A stretch of 38,465 nt of DNA from Hydrogenophaga sp. (GCA_030653975.1 JAURYH010000012.1:1-38465), one strand, 5' to 3'; positions 7,224-17,956 are shown, counted from the stretch's first letter. Notes: generated from the sequence alone by a model not told the origin. Numbers and translations: made by a program.

Positions 7224-8732
7224 ATGAACCGCCGTGCTCTTGTGCTGCGCCTCATCGCCGGCGGAGGCGCTCCGTTGCTGGCGCCGTGGGCAGCGAGCGC
7301 AACGGAGCCAGCCAGCTGGCAATCGCAGTTCGACGCTTCCAAGCTGCCCTGGAAGTCGGCGTTTGCCACCGCAGCCGCCGACTTCCCCTTGACGGCGACC
7401 ACGGTTCGGGGGCGCTTCCCCGACGCGGTCGCTGGCACGCTCTACCGCAACGGCCCAGCCGGTCACGATCTGGGTGGCGAGCGCTACCACCATTGGTTCG
7501 ACGGCGACGGCATGGTGCAGCGCTTCGTGATCGCGGGCACCGAGGTTCACCACGAGGGCCGCTATGTGGCGACCGCCAAGCGCGTGGCCGAGGTCCAGGC
7601 CGGCCGCCGTCTCACCGAGGGCTTTGGCACGGTGTTCAAAGACCGCGAAGCGCCGGCGTCGCCCGACACCATGAACGCCGCCAACATCAGCGTGCTGCCC
7701 GTGAGCGGCGAACTGCTCGCGCTGTGGGAAGGCGGCTCCGCCACCCGCCTGGACCCTCACACGCTGGAGACGCGGGGCCTCAAGACCTGGCGCGCAGACC
7801 TCGCGGGCGTGCCGTTTTCTGCGCACCCCCGGGTCGAGCCCGACGGCACGATCTGGAACTTCGGCGTCAGCGCCCACCGCGGGCTGTTGCTGCTGTACGA
7901 GATCGGACCCGACGGGGTATTGAAACGCGCCGACGCCGTGCCCATCCGCGACATGCCGTTGATCCACGACTTCGCCGTCACCGCGGGGCACCTGGTCTTC
8001 CTGCTGCCGCCCCTGGTGTACGACGCGCAGCGCAGGGCGGCCGGGGCCAGCGTACTGGACGCCCACGTGTGGCGCCCCGAGATGGGCATGCGCGCGCTGG
8101 TCATCGACAAGCAAGACTGGAAACGGCAACGGCTGCTCGCGCTGCCCACCGGCTTTCTGTTCCACCTCGGCAACGCATGGGAAGAAACCACCGCCCACGG
8201 CACAGTGATCCACCTAGACTGCGCGCGCTCCGCCGACGCCTCGGGCCTGCTGGCGGACACGCGCGAAGTGATGCGCGCCCGCCTGGTGGGCACCGCGGGG
8301 CCCACATTGACCGTGGTGGACCTCCACCTGGGCACTGGCCAGGCCACGCAGACCGACCTGGGCATTGAGGCCGAGTTTCCTTGCATCGATCAGCGCCTGG
8401 TCGGCCAGCGGCACCGCCGGGTCTTTCATGCAACGAGCACGGCGGGCGGCCTCCCCCTGTGGAGCGCCATTGCGTGCACCCAGATTGAAACGGGGGCTTC
8501 ACAGAGCTTCAGCTACGGCCCGCAGACCGTGGTGGAAGAGCATCTCTTTGTGCCCGATGGTCGAGGGCCAGGCTGGGTGATAGGCACCGCCTTTGACTTC
8601 ACGCGGAAGAAGACTGTGCTGTCCTGCTTTGTGGCCAATGCGCTGGCCGACGGCCCGGTGGCGCAGGCGACGCTGGCGCACGCGCTGCCGCTGGGACTTC
8701 ACGGGGTGTTTGTGGCGAACGGATGGACATGA
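7224..8732 (+). CDS. carotenoid oxygenase (RPE65/CCD) family protein with export signal
   Basis: The protein has 502 residues, a normal length for carotenoid cleavage dioxygenases, which use a non-haem iron held by four histidines to split polyene or stilbene-like double bonds. The N-terminal blade has YRNGPAG and HHWFDGDGMVQRF. The four probable iron ligands are His201 (SAHPRV), His248 (LIHDFAV), His314 (FLFHLGNAW) and His493 (GLHGVF). Unusually, the chain begins with a signal-like segment: MNRR, a hydrophobic stretch, then ASAT. The weak twin-arginine could route a folded metalloprotein through Tat. Its 3' end overlaps the next start by 10 bases, which suggests translational coupling. The substrate cannot be read from the sequence. 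Confidence 0.85.
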   Translation: MNRRALVLRLIAGGGAPLLAPWAASATEPASWQSQFDASKLPWKSAFATAAADFPLTATTVRGRFPDAVAGTLYRNGPAGHDLGGERYHHWFDGDGMVQRFVIAGTEVHHEGRYVATAKRVAEVQAGRRLTEGFGTVFKDREAPASPDTMNAANISVLPVSGELLALWEGGSATRLDPHTLETRGLKTWRADLAGVPFSAHPRVEPDGTIWNFGVSAHRGLLLLYEIGPDGVLKRADAVPIRDMPLIHDFAVTAGHLVFLLPPLVYDAQRRAAGASVLDAHVWRPEMGMRALVIDKQDWKRQRLLALPTGFLFHLGNAWEETTAHGTVIHLDCARSADASGLLADTREVMRARLVGTAGPTLTVVDLHLGTGQATQTDLGIEAEFPCIDQRLVGQRHRRVFHATSTAGGLPLWSAIACTQIETGASQSFSYGPQTVVEEHLFVPDGRGPGWVIGTAFDFTRKKTVLSCFVANALADGPVAQATLAHALPLGLHGVFVANGWT

Positions 8733-9607
8733 AACATCGAACCTTCCTGGGCCTTGTACTCACTCTCTGGCTCGTCGGCTGCGCCAGCTTGCCGGACGCC
8801 GTCTCTGAAATAGTCGACAACCGGAAAGTGGAGCACCTCGTTGCAGGGCAGGGCTCACCGGTGGTGATTTTCGAGAACGGGCTGGGGGGCACGCTCGACT
8901 GGTGGGCCAAGGTCTGGCCCGATGCCGTGAACCAAACCACCTCGCTGGCCTACCACCGCGCGGGGTATGGAAAGAGCGAAGCCTCCACGGCAGCACGCGA
9001 TGGAACGCACATCGTGGAAGAACTCAGGGCTCTGCTCAAGGTCCGCCAGTTGGACCCTCCCTACATCCTGGTCGGGCATTCCCTGGGCGGCTTGTACATG
9101 CAGCTGTTCGCACGAAAGTACCCAAAGGACGTGGCGTCGCTAGTGCTGGTGGACGCCACCCACCCCGAACAATTGAAAGGCGCCGGAGACCCCGAAGCCT
9201 GGCCTGCCTGGCTCAAGCTGTCGTTCGGCTTGCTGACCTCCGGCACGGCTAAGCAGGAGCTCGCCGCGCTGAATTCCACCGGGCAAGCCGTCTTGAGCCT
9301 GCCGGTGAATCCCGCTGTTCCAGTGACCGTGCTGAGCGCACTTCGCCCCATGGAGGTGTCGTCTCCCATGGTCGACGATGCGAACCGAAAGCGGGCCGAT
9401 CTGGCGAACCTCTACCCGCGATCCAGACAAGTCTGGGTGGACAGCGGCCATGGCATTCCGCTGGAGAAGCCAGAGGCCGTGGTCGAGGCAGTTCGAGCGG
9501 CTGTGCACATGGCACGTGCGTCTCGACCCAGCCGGACAGACCCCGCCTCCACCCCGTGCGTGCCAACACCGCAGCACATTGCGTGCGACATTCAACAGAG
9601 ACAATGA
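8723..9607 (+). CDS. alpha/beta-hydrolase lipoprotein
   Basis: The ORF encodes 294 residues. The signal ends LWLVGCAS with the lipidated cysteine at residue 20 (or 18 if the ATG at 8729 is used). The hydrolase core shows the strand VVIFENGLGG, the nucleophile elbow GHSLGG (Ser120), a likely acidic residue in LVLVDATHP (Asp144) and the catalytic histidine in DSGHGIPL (His243). Such proteins are envelope-anchored esterases or lipases. The gene overlaps the carotenoid-oxygenase gene, so the two probably act on related hydrophobic compounds; that link is inference. Confidence 0.8.
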   Translation: MDMKHRTFLGLVLTLWLVGCASLPDAVSEIVDNRKVEHLVAGQGSPVVIFENGLGGTLDWWAKVWPDAVNQTTSLAYHRAGYGKSEASTAARDGTHIVEELRALLKVRQLDPPYILVGHSLGGLYMQLFARKYPKDVASLVLVDATHPEQLKGAGDPEAWPAWLKLSFGLLTSGTAKQELAALNSTGQAVLSLPVNPAVPVTVLSALRPMEVSSPMVDDANRKRADLANLYPRSRQVWVDSGHGIPLEKPEAVVEAVRAAVHMARASRPSRTDPASTPCVPTPQHIACDIQQRQ

Positions 9608-9670
9608 ATAAGCGCCACACCCTTTGATCCCTCTCGGGCGCCGGGCTCTGCCCATCCGATTCGCCTGTGG

Positions 9671-9937
9671 ATGGCGGTGATCGCAGCATGTGCCGCCTTG
9701 GAGGGATGTGCGGCCGACCAAGTCTATGAATCGGTTCGGAATGCGCAACGCCTGCAGTGCCACCGGATGGCGGATGACACCCTGCGCCAGCGCTGCCTTC
9801 GCGACGCCAACGTCTCACATCAGACCTACCGGGAGCAGGCCGAAAAATTCCAGTCCCCACCACCGCGCACAGGGCAAGAACCGGCATGCGAAGGCGGTGC
9901 AGGCACCACCTCAACGGGTGTCACTGGAGATTGCTAA
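9671..9937 (+). CDS. small cysteine-rich lipoprotein, function unknown
   Basis: The ORF encodes 88 residues. A short hydrophobic start (MAVIAACAALEGCAAD) offers a lipobox-like LEGC, followed by RLQCHRMADDTLRQRCL, a spacing pattern seen in small Burkholderiales lipoproteins. The start is uncertain because the ATG at 9671 has no clear ribosome-binding site, and an alternative non-ATG start could lie slightly upstream. Its 3' end overlaps the end of the convergent gene at 9911. Confidence 0.5.
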   Translation: MAVIAACAALEGCAADQVYESVRNAQRLQCHRMADDTLRQRCLRDANVSHQTYREQAEKFQSPPPRTGQEPACEGGAGTTSTGVTGDC

Positions 9938-10330
9938 ACGGCGGTCACCCAGCCGACTGGCCTCCACCTCAAACGGGTTGTCCCGGTAGGCGTTCCGCCC
10001 CCGCGCCCACTGCCACGCCCCGGCCACCAGATACGCCGGCAGAAACAGCGGGCCCCAGCGCTCGCACTGGCGCACATGCACCCGCTCGTGCGCTCGCAGG
10101 CACGCCAGTTGCTGCGCGTGGGTGCCGAGGATCACATGACCGAAGGTGATGGCCGCAAAGGGCCAGCGCCGCCGTGGCGCTCGGCGCAGCACGGCGATTT
10201 CGAGCACGCCGTCCACCCGCCGGAAACGCGCGCCCACGGGGAGCAGCAGCAACCCGAGCACCAGACCGATGAGGGTGTTGGGCGAGGCCCAGAACCACAG
10301 CGCCCAGCGCGCGAGGCGGCTCCTTTTCAT
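9911..10330 (-). CDS. small membrane protein with HERVHVRQ motif
   Basis: The protein has 139 residues. It has an N-terminal membrane hairpin (WFWASPNTLIGLVLGLLLL) and a C-terminal region with the histidine-rich segment AHERVHVRQCERWG, then FLPAYLVAGAW and AYRDNPFEVEA. The HExxH-like spacing (HERVH) suggests a metal site or zincin-like relic, but a full protease domain is not apparent. The family is common and uncharacterised in Burkholderiales. It begins four bases after the thioesterase stop on the same strand, so the two are almost certainly co-transcribed. Confidence 0.7.
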   Translation of the reverse strand: MKRSRLARWALWFWASPNTLIGLVLGLLLLPVGARFRRVDGVLEIAVLRRAPRRRWPFAAITFGHVILGTHAQQLACLRAHERVHVRQCERWGPLFLPAYLVAGAWQWARGRNAYRDNPFEVEASRLGDRRLAISSDTR

Positions 10331-10334
10331 GGCA

Positions 10335-10817
10335 TCAGGACACGATGTACGCGCCCGAGCCGCAGGACAGCAGCTTGCCGTCCGGCCCCAGGAACTCCAT
10401 GCGCGTGGAGGCGACGCGCGAGCCCAGGCGCATGACTTCGGCGCGCAGTTCAAAGAACTCGCCGATGCCGGGGCGCAGGTAGTCGATGCGCAGGTCGATG
10501 GTGCCGAGCTTGGCGAAGCGGTGCAGGCGCTGTTCGGGCGCTTCGTCCATGTGGCGCGCGCCGATGGCGGCCATGCAGGCGAGGCCGCCCATGGCATCGA
10601 GCCCGGCGCTGATGACGCCGCCGTGGATGCGGTTGTAGCTGAAGTGGCCCACGAGCTGCGGCTTCATGTCGATGCGGGCGATCACGCGCTCGGGTTTGAG
10701 GCTGGTGATCTTCAGGCCCAGCACCTGGTTGAAGACGATTTTTTCTTCGAAGATGGCTTTCAGGCCGGCGATGAACTCGGGCTCGAATTCGGTGGGGATC
10801 GGGGGTGGGGTGCGCAT
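10335..10817 (-). CDS. hot-dog fold thioesterase (PaaI/YigI-like)
   Basis: The protein has 160 residues. The hot-dog helix motif is visible as NRIHGGVISAGLDAMGG, followed by DLRIDYLRPG and the strands LRAEVMRLGSRVAST. These are features of the 4HBT acyl-CoA thioesterases that hydrolyse CoA thioesters in the cytoplasm. A longer frame begins at 10892, but the ATG at 10817 gives the usual length. The gene for the small membrane protein follows at once. It lies close to, but is separately oriented from, the acyl-CoA operon further right. Confidence 0.8.
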   Translation of the reverse strand: MRTPPPIPTEFEPEFIAGLKAIFEEKIVFNQVLGLKITSLKPERVIARIDMKPQLVGHFSYNRIHGGVISAGLDAMGGLACMAAIGARHMDEAPEQRLHRFAKLGTIDLRIDYLRPGIGEFFELRAEVMRLGSRVASTRMEFLGPDGKLLSCGSGAYIVS

Positions 10818-10966
10818 CGGGTCATTGTGGCCGATGCGGCTGGCGGGCACACCCTCCGGGCCAGGCGATGAGCGGGCCCGGGTGTCGCGCACGGGTCAGC
10901 AGGAGCGCCACCCGCAACGCATGAAGTGTCCAACCCAGGGCACCGCCGGGCCGGCTTTTCCGGACG

Positions 10967-11016
10967 GCCAGTGCCGCCCCCTTGAGGGGGTCGCGCGAAG
11001 CGCGGCGGGGGTGGGT
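10967..11016. repeat. GC-rich betaproteobacterial repeat (CCCCCTTGAGGGGG type)
   Basis: The 203-base gap between the thioesterase start and the kinase stop holds a CCCCCTTGAGGGGG palindrome followed by GCGCGAAGCGCGGCGGGGG. A related block (CCCCCTGGGGGGGCAGCGAC followed by a CGCGCAGCGG box) occurs at about 17110-17165. This looks like a dispersed repeat of Comamonadaceae genomes, which here may also act as a transcript end for the kinase gene. Confidence 0.5.
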
Positions 11017-11020
11017 CCAA

Positions 11021-12427
11021 TCAAGCGGTTTGCGGGCCGAGGCTGAAGCCGATCTGCGTCACCCGGTCCTGCGAGCGGGCAAAGGTGTCGCCGGCGTGCA
11101 TGCGGGCGATGGCCGCCACGATCGCGAGGCCCAGACCGTGGTGGATTTCTTCGTTGCAGCAACGCGCTGCATCGCCCCGGAAAAACCGGTCGAACAGGTG
11201 CGGCAGGTGCTGGGGTTCGATCGCCGGCCCCCGGTTTTCGACCACGATCTGCACACCCCGCCCTTCGGTCCCGGTGTCGGGTTCGATGCGCACCTGCACG
11301 GTCGAACCGGGCTCGGCAAAGCGCGAGGCGTTGCCCATCAGGTTGGACATGGCGCGCTTGACGAGCGACGCATCGACCGCGACGCGGGCATCGCCCACCA
11401 CCGACAGCCGAAGCCCCGCTTCATCGAGCACGCCTTCGTGGAACTCGGCCACCTGGTGCGCGAGTTCGGCCAGGCTCACGGGCTCGCTGCGCCGGGCGAC
11501 GGCGCCGCGGTCGGCCTGCGAGAGGAAGAGCATGTCGTTGACGATGGCCGACAGGCGCTGCATTTCTTCGAGGTTGGAGGCCAGCGTGTCGCGCAGCGAG
11601 TCGGCGCTGCGTTCGCGCGAGAGGGCCACCTCGGTCTGGCCGATCAGGGCCGTCAGGGGGGTGCGCAGTTCGTGCGCCACGTCGGCGTTGAAGGCCTCCA
11701 GCTGCACGTAGGCGCCTTGCAGCCGGTCCATCAGGGCGTTGAACTGCGCCACCCAGGGGTCGAGCTCCTTGGACGAGCGCTCCACCACCAGGCGCTGGTC
11801 GAGCCGCTGTGGCGAGATGCCGTCCATCTGCCGGGTCAGCGAAAGCAGGGGACGCAGCTCGCGGCGCACCAGCCACTGGATGGCGAAGCCCGCCGCCGCC
11901 GCCCCGAACAGCGTGGTCATGAGCAGCGTGATCGCCGCCTCGCGCAGGATGCGGTGGTCGTGCGTGGTGTCCATGTCCATCTGCACGCGCACCTTGCCGC
12001 CGGCCATGCGTTCGGCCGGCACGTCGAACGCCACGCTGCGGCTGTGCGCGAACGGGGCCATGTCGTCGCGAAAGAGTTCGGTGCCATCACCGCGCCACAG
12101 TTGCATGCGGGTGGACGAGCGCACGGGATCGAACAGGGTCATGCGCTGCAACAGGCCAGGCTCGCCACTTTCGCAGGCGATGCCGATCGCCTTGGCCAGG
12201 TATTGGCTCTTCTCTTGCAGCGACTCCTGCTGGTCCATTTCCATGCGCATGGCAATGGCCGAATATTTGGCCACGCTGAGAACACCCAGGGCCACCAGCA
12301 TGAGCAGGGCCATGGCGCGCGAGAGGCGGCGCGCGATGGAGGGTCCGCACGGCAGCGGCAGACACCGATCGGTGGACGGGACCGGGGGCTCGACGGCGGG
12401 CTGGGTGAGCGAGGTGGCGGGGTTCAT
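11021..12427 (-). CDS. heavy-metal-type sensor histidine kinase (CusS/IrlS-like)
   Basis: The protein has 468 residues. Transmembrane segments lie at about 38-57 and 164-186 and enclose a periplasmic sensor domain of about 105 residues. A HAMP domain (188-240) and a HisKA dimer with the phospho-acceptor in [13 protein letters not shown] (His252) follow, then the N-box (NLMGNA, about 362-367) and the G2 box HGLGLAIV (about 430-437). The G1 position reads ENRGPAI, with Asn-Arg where most kinases have Asp-x-Gly. The start overlaps the stop of the response-regulator gene as ATGA, so the pair is translationally coupled. The subgroup usually senses copper, silver or other heavy metals; the actual ligand is not proven. 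Confidence 0.85.
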   Translation of the reverse strand: MNPATSLTQPAVEPPVPSTDRCLPLPCGPSIARRLSRAMALLMLVALGVLSVAKYSAIAMRMEMDQQESLQEKSQYLAKAIGIACESGEPGLLQRMTLFDPVRSSTRMQLWRGDGTELFRDDMAPFAHSRSVAFDVPAERMAGGKVRVQMDMDTTHDHRILREAAITLLMTTLFGAAAAGFAIQWLVRRELRPLLSLTRQMDGISPQRLDQRLVVERSSKELDPWVAQFNALMDRLQGAYVQLEAFNADVAHELRTPLTALIGQTEVALSRERSADSLRDTLASNLEEMQRLSAIVNDMLFLSQADRGAVARRSEPVSLAELAHQVAEFHEGVLDEAGLRLSVVGDARVAVDASLVKRAMSNLMGNASRFAEPGSTVQVRIEPDTGTEGRGVQIVVENRGPAIEPQHLPHLFDRFFRGDAARCCNEEIHHGLGLAIVAAIARMHAGDTFARSQDRVTQIGFSLGPQTA

Positions 12428-13110
12428 TCGGCGCGCTCCTCCAGCACGTAGCCCATGCCGCGCACGGTGTGCAGCAGGCGGTTCGGGAACGGGTCGTCGA
12501 GCTTGGCGCGCAGGCGGCGCACCGCCACCTCCACCACGTTGGTGTCGGAATCGAAGTGCATGTCCCAGACCTGTTCGGCCAGGGTGGTGCGCGACAGGAT
12601 CTGCCCGCGCCGGCGCGTGAGCAACGCCAGCAGGTTGAACTCTTTGGCGGTGAGGTCCAGCCGCTGCGAGCCGCGCGTGCAGCGGCGCGACACCAGGTCC
12701 ACCTCCAGGTCGGCCAGGCGCAAGACGGTGGCGGCCTGCGGGCTGGCGAAGGCGCCGCGGCGCAGCAGCGCGCCCATGCGCGCGAGCAGTTCGGAGAAGG
12801 CGAAGGGCTTCACAAGGTAGTCGTCGGCCCCGCCCTCCAGCCCCTTGACGCGATCTTCGATCTTGTCGCGCGCGGTCAGCATGAGCACGGGTGTCTTGCT
12901 GTCCTGGGCGCGCAGTGCCGACAACACGCCGTAGCCGTCGATGCCGGGCAGCATCACGTCGAGCAGCATGAGATCGTAGCTGCCGCCGGTGGCCAGGCGG
13001 CGGCCTTCGATGCCGTCGCGCGCCACGTCCACGACGTAGCCGTTTTCACTGAGGCCCTGGTGCAGGTACTGCACCAGCTTGGGTTCGTCTTCGACGACAA
13101 GGACACGCAT
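12424..13110 (-). CDS. OmpR-family response regulator (CusR/IrlR-like)
   Basis: The protein has 228 residues. The receiver domain shows the acidic pair in VEDEP (Glu7, Asp8), the phosphorylated Asp51 in LLDVMLPG, the switch Thr79 in MLTARD and Lys101 in LVKPF. The winged-helix output domain contains [12 protein letters not shown] and ends [15 protein letters not shown], the standard OmpR-type end. The frame is open far upstream, but the ATG at 13110 starts the receiver domain exactly. It is transcribed leftwards with the kinase gene and is divergent from the DUF4148 gene, sharing a 208-base intergenic region with a palindromic box at 13175-13190. Confidence 0.9.
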   Translation of the reverse strand: MRVLVVEDEPKLVQYLHQGLSENGYVVDVARDGIEGRRLATGGSYDLMLLDVMLPGIDGYGVLSALRAQDSKTPVLMLTARDKIEDRVKGLEGGADDYLVKPFAFSELLARMGALLRRGAFASPQAATVLRLADLEVDLVSRRCTRGSQRLDLTAKEFNLLALLTRRRGQILSRTTLAEQVWDMHFDSDTNVVEVAVRRLRAKLDDPFPNRLLHTVRGMGYVLEERAE

Positions 13111-13174
13111 CGCAGAGCTCTTGGGGGGGTGGATCGATCGGGGGGAATGGTCGCACACAGCGGGGATTCTCTGG

Positions 13175-13190
13175 ATGACAAATTTGTAAT
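13175..13190. promoter_or_regulatory. CusR/cop-box-like palindrome
   Basis: ATGACAA-AT-TTGTAAT is a near-perfect inverted repeat and differs by one base from the E. coli CusR-type consensus ATGACAA-NN-TTGTCAT. It lies 65 bases upstream of the response-regulator start and 129 bases upstream of the DUF4148 start. A further half-site-like TTGTCA is at 13218-13223. This is the likely binding site of the adjacent regulator, acting on both directions. Confidence 0.6.
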
Positions 13191-13318
13191 CTGGCGGTTC
13201 GGAAAACGTGGTTTTGGTTGTCAAGAATTCATCTCCATGGAAGGCACAACGGCTTTCCTGTTGAAGCCGGCCAGGCCGGATTCGATCCACCGTTCCAACC
13301 CCCACAAGGAGTTTCACC

Positions 13319-13702
13319 ATGAACCGCAAGCACGTTTCCGCCATCGCCGCCGCCCTGATCGCCCTGTCCGCCACCCAGGTGTTCGCCGCCGACGGCCCCA
13401 AGACCCGCGACCAGGTGCGCGCCGAACTCGCCGAGGCGATCCGCACCGGCAACATGCCCGCCAACGGCGAATCCGGTGTCCTGCTCAACCAGGTGAACCC
13501 GGGCCGCTACGCCCCCCAGAACATGGAGGCGGGCAAAACCCGCGCCGAGGTCAAGGCCGAGCTGATGGAAGCCCTGCGCACCGGTGACGTATTGGCCAAC
13601 AACGAGACGGGCGAGAAGCTGAAGGACCTGTACCCCGGCCTGTACCCCACCAGCCACACCGTCAGCGCACAGGCCGACAGCCAGCTCAACGCCACGCGCT
13701 GA
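13319..13702 (+). CDS. DUF4148 domain periplasmic protein
   Basis: The ORF encodes 127 residues with an AAGGAG ribosome-binding site. The signal peptide ([17 protein letters not shown]) is followed by two similar half-repeats, each of the form TR-V-AEL-EA-RTGN/D and then a glycine/asparagine-rich turn, ending NPGRYAP and YPGLYPT. DUF4148 proteins are small, exported and widespread in Burkholderiales; their role is unknown, but they often lie beside metal-responsive two-component systems, as here. Regulation by the divergent regulator is suggested by the palindrome upstream. A strong terminator follows. Confidence 0.85.
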   Translation: MNRKHVSAIAAALIALSATQVFAADGPKTRDQVRAELAEAIRTGNMPANGESGVLLNQVNPGRYAPQNMEAGKTRAEVKAELMEALRTGDVLANNETGEKLKDLYPGLYPTSHTVSAQADSQLNATR

Positions 13703-13733
13703 TCCGACACCCGGACCCAGCCCCCGGCCCATG

Positions 13734-13767
13734 GCCCCGCTCCAGCGAGCGGGGCTTTGTTGTTTTC
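13734..13767 (+). terminator. Rho-independent terminator of the DUF4148 gene
   Basis: GCCCCGCT and AGCGGGGC form an eight-pair stem around CCAGCG, followed by TTTGTTGTTTT. It directly abuts the stop of the convergent acyl-CoA dehydrogenase gene. Confidence 0.85.
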
Positions 13768-14931
13768 AAAGGCCAAGTTGCCGCGCGGCCAGCTCTTTCA
13801 TGATTTCTTCGGCGCCGCCGCCGATCATCATGACCTTGACTTCGCGGTAAAGGCGTTCGCTCACGGTGCCGCGCATGAAGCCCATGCCGCCGAGGATCTG
13901 CACAGCGGCGTCGGCGCAGAACTGCATGGTCTGCGTTGAATGGTTTTTCAGCAGGCAGACCTGGGCCACCCATTCCGGTCCCTGGTCGCCCGCGTCGGCC
14001 CGGGCGCCGAGCGCGTCGACCCAGGCCTGGGTGGATGCCATGCGCATCTGCATGTCCATGAGCCTGTGGCGGATCACCTGGCGCTCGATCAGCGGCGCGC
14101 CAAAGGTCTGGCGCTGACGCGCCCAGGCCAGGGCTTCGTCGCAGCAGGCCTCGGCAAAACCGAGCGCCATCGCGGCCAGCGCCAGGCGCTCGCCGTTGAA
14201 GTTGCCCATGACCATGCGAAAGCCCGCACCCTCTTCGCCCAGGCGGTAGCGCGCGGGCACGCGCAGGCCGTCGAAGCGCAGGTGGGCGGTGTCGGAGCAG
14301 AGCCAGCCCATCTTCTGCAGCGGCGTGCGCGAGAGGCCTTTCGCGTCGCACGGCACCACGATCATGGAAAGGCCGCTGGCGCCTTTGCGCTTCAAGTCTG
14401 TCCGGACAGCGAGCGTGATCCAGTCGCATCGCATGCCCGAGGTGATGAACACCTTTTCGCCGTCGATCACGTAGTCATCGCCATCGAGCCGCGCGGTGGT
14501 GCGCAGGTTCGCCACGTCGGAGCCACCACCGGGCTCGGTGATGCCGAGCGCCGCGATCATCTCGCCGCGCAACACGGGCGGGATCACCTCGGACTGCAAG
14601 GCTTCGCTGCCGTGCGCGAGCACGGGCGGCAGGCCGATGTTGTGTGAAAACAGGCTGGCCATCACGCCGCCGCTGCCGCCATGGCGCGCCAGCACCTGCG
14701 ACATGGCGTTGCGCAGCGTCCAGGGCGCGGGCGTGCCGCCCAGTGCTTCGGGGTAGCCCAGGCCGAGCAGGCCCAGTTCAGCGGCCTGGTGGAGCAGCGC
14801 GCGCGGCACCTCGCCCGCTTCGTCCCAGGCGTTCACGTGGGGCGCGATCGCCTGGGTGGCGAAGCGCTTCACGGTGTCGATCAGCGCGATGCGGTCGTCC
14901 GCAGTGAAGTGAGGGGTGGGCTGAGGATTCA

Positions 14932-14932
<1 letters not shown>
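13766..14932 (-). CDS. acyl-CoA dehydrogenase, last gene of the atu-like operon
   Basis: The protein has 388 residues and normal ACAD architecture. An N-terminal helical domain precedes the flavin-binding strand region GITEPGGGSDVANLRTTA and the substrate/FAD region WITLAVRTD; the C-terminal helical bundle has RQTFGAPLIERQ and QILGGMGFMRGTVSERLYRE. In that last segment the place often held by the catalytic Glu (GGxGYxEE) is Arg-Gly, so the base must come from another helix, as in isovaleryl-CoA-type enzymes, or the substrate range is unusual. Its ATG shares one base with the stop of the carboxylase alpha gene (TGATG). It takes the operon place where pseudomonads have atuG. The reaction is FAD-dependent alpha,beta-desaturation; the substrate is unknown. 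Confidence 0.85.
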
Positions 14933-16946
<2,014 letters not shown>

Positions 16947-16950
<4 letters not shown>

Positions 16951-17072
16951 CTCCCTGCACGCTGCGCGTGCCGCGCAATTTGGTGAGCGCCCAACATGCG
17001 CTGCGCGCAGATGTTGGTGCTCCCCCGCGCCAAGGCGCGAACACCGCGGCTGGCGATCAGCAGATTTTTCAT
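16947..17072 (-). pseudogene. 41-codon relic ORF resembling the carboxylase alpha start
   Basis: An ATG at 17072 overlaps the hydratase stop as ATGA, and its own TGA overlaps the carboxylase ATG at 16950 as ATGA. The first residues, MKNLLIASRG, resemble the true carboxylase start KLLIANRGE. The frame then runs into a palindromic repeat and ends ARHAQRAGR. I read it as the original coupled start region of the carboxylase gene, cut off when the repeat arrived, with a duplicated downstream start now in use. It may still serve as a coupling ORF. Confidence 0.45.
16985..17022. repeat. palindromic element in the relic ORF
   Basis: CCAACAT and ATGTTGG are perfect seven-base arms around GCGCTGCGCGCAG, flanked by GAGC on the left and GCTC on the right. 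It forms a long imperfect hairpin between the hydratase and carboxylase genes. Confidence 0.6.
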
Positions 17073-17956
17073 GCGGAGCCATCCTTCGATCCGGCGCCGG
17101 GCCGCCCCGAGCCGGATCCGCCCCCTGGGGGGGCAGCGACCCGCGCAGCGGTGGAGCGCGGGGGCACATCCGCCCAGGGCGCGGGCTGCTTCTTCGCGAA
17201 AGCCGCCAGGCCTGCCGCGGCTTCGGGGCCGCGCAGCGCGGCAGCGAAAGCGATGGCGGCCTCGCTGCGCAGATCGGGCGCCTTGGCGCGCAGGCGGTGC
17301 AGCAGCTGTTTGGTGGCCGCCACCGCGCCCGGCGCCGCAGCGCGCAAGGCCTGCTCGGCTTCGACCACGGCGGCGGCCAGCGCACCGTCGGCCACCACGG
17401 TGTTCACCAGCCCGGCGGCCTGCGCCTGGGCGGCGCTCCAGCGCGCGCCACTGAGCAGGCACTGCCGCGCCAGCGCGTCGCCCAGGCGCTGCCAGACGAA
17501 GGGCGCGATCTGCGCCGGCGGCAGGCCCAGCGTGACCTCGGGCGTGGCGAACACCGAACGCTCGGTGGCGACGACGAAATCGGCGCAGCAGACCAGTCCG
17601 AAGCCCCCGCCCATGGCCGGTCCGTCCACCGCGATGACCAGCCACTGCGGCAGTTCGGTGAGCGCGTGCAATACATCCCCAAAGCCGCGGTTTTGGGGGA
17701 TCAGGGGATCGTCTTCTCCGGGCTGCAGCGGTTGGCCGATGGCGCTGGCGAAACCGCCCAGGCTGCCGCCGGCGCTGAAAGCGCCGCCTGCACCGCTGAG
17801 CACGATGCCGCGCAAAGTGGTGTCCTGCTTGGCCCGCAGACAGGCTTCGAACAGGCCGAGCACCATGGTGTCGCTGAGGGCGTTGCGGGTGCTTGGATCG
17901 TTGAGTGTCCAGTGTTCGACGTCGTGTTGGCGGTGGGTTTTGAAAGGGGTTGTCAT
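17069..17956 (-). CDS. atuE: enoyl-CoA hydratase/isomerase family protein, isohexenylglutaconyl-CoA hydratase-like
   Basis: The protein has 295 residues with a crotonase fold. The first oxyanion-hole segment is GAFSAGGSLGGF and the second is DGPAMGGGFGLVCCADF, followed by ATPEVTLGLPP with the catalytic Glu. By operon position it would hydrate the carboxylated enoyl-CoA made by the neighbouring carboxylase. The homologous core ends at about residue 264 (KQPAPWADV). The last 31 residues (from PPRSTAARVAA to the end) are encoded by a GC-rich dispersed repeat that overran the original end. Its stop overlaps the next ATG. A liuC-type methylglutaconyl-CoA hydratase is the alternative reading. Confidence 0.7.
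   Translation of the reverse strand: MTTPFKTHRQHDVEHWTLNDPSTRNALSDTMVLGLFEACLRAKQDTTLRGIVLSGAGGAFSAGGSLGGFASAIGQPLQPGEDDPLIPQNRGFGDVLHALTELPQWLVIAVDGPAMGGGFGLVCCADFVVATERSVFATPEVTLGLPPAQIAPFVWQRLGDALARQCLLSGARWSAAQAQAAGLVNTVVADGALAAAVVEAEQALRAAAPGAVAATKQLLHRLRAKAPDLRSEAAIAFAAALRGPEAAAGLAAFAKKQPAPWADVPPRSTAARVAAPPGGGSGSGRPGAGSKDGSA
17104..17166. repeat. GC-rich dispersed repeat at the 3' end of the hydratase gene
   Basis: A CCCCCTGGGGGGG palindrome followed by GCAGCGACCCGCGCAGCGG forms a block related to the one at 10967-11016. It encodes the C-terminal tail of the hydratase. Confidence 0.55.

Noticed and set aside
10982..12451. Long plus-strand open frame of 489 codons opposite the histidine kinase
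   Set aside because: It is an antisense shadow caused by high GC codon use; the minus strand carries all conserved kinase motifs.
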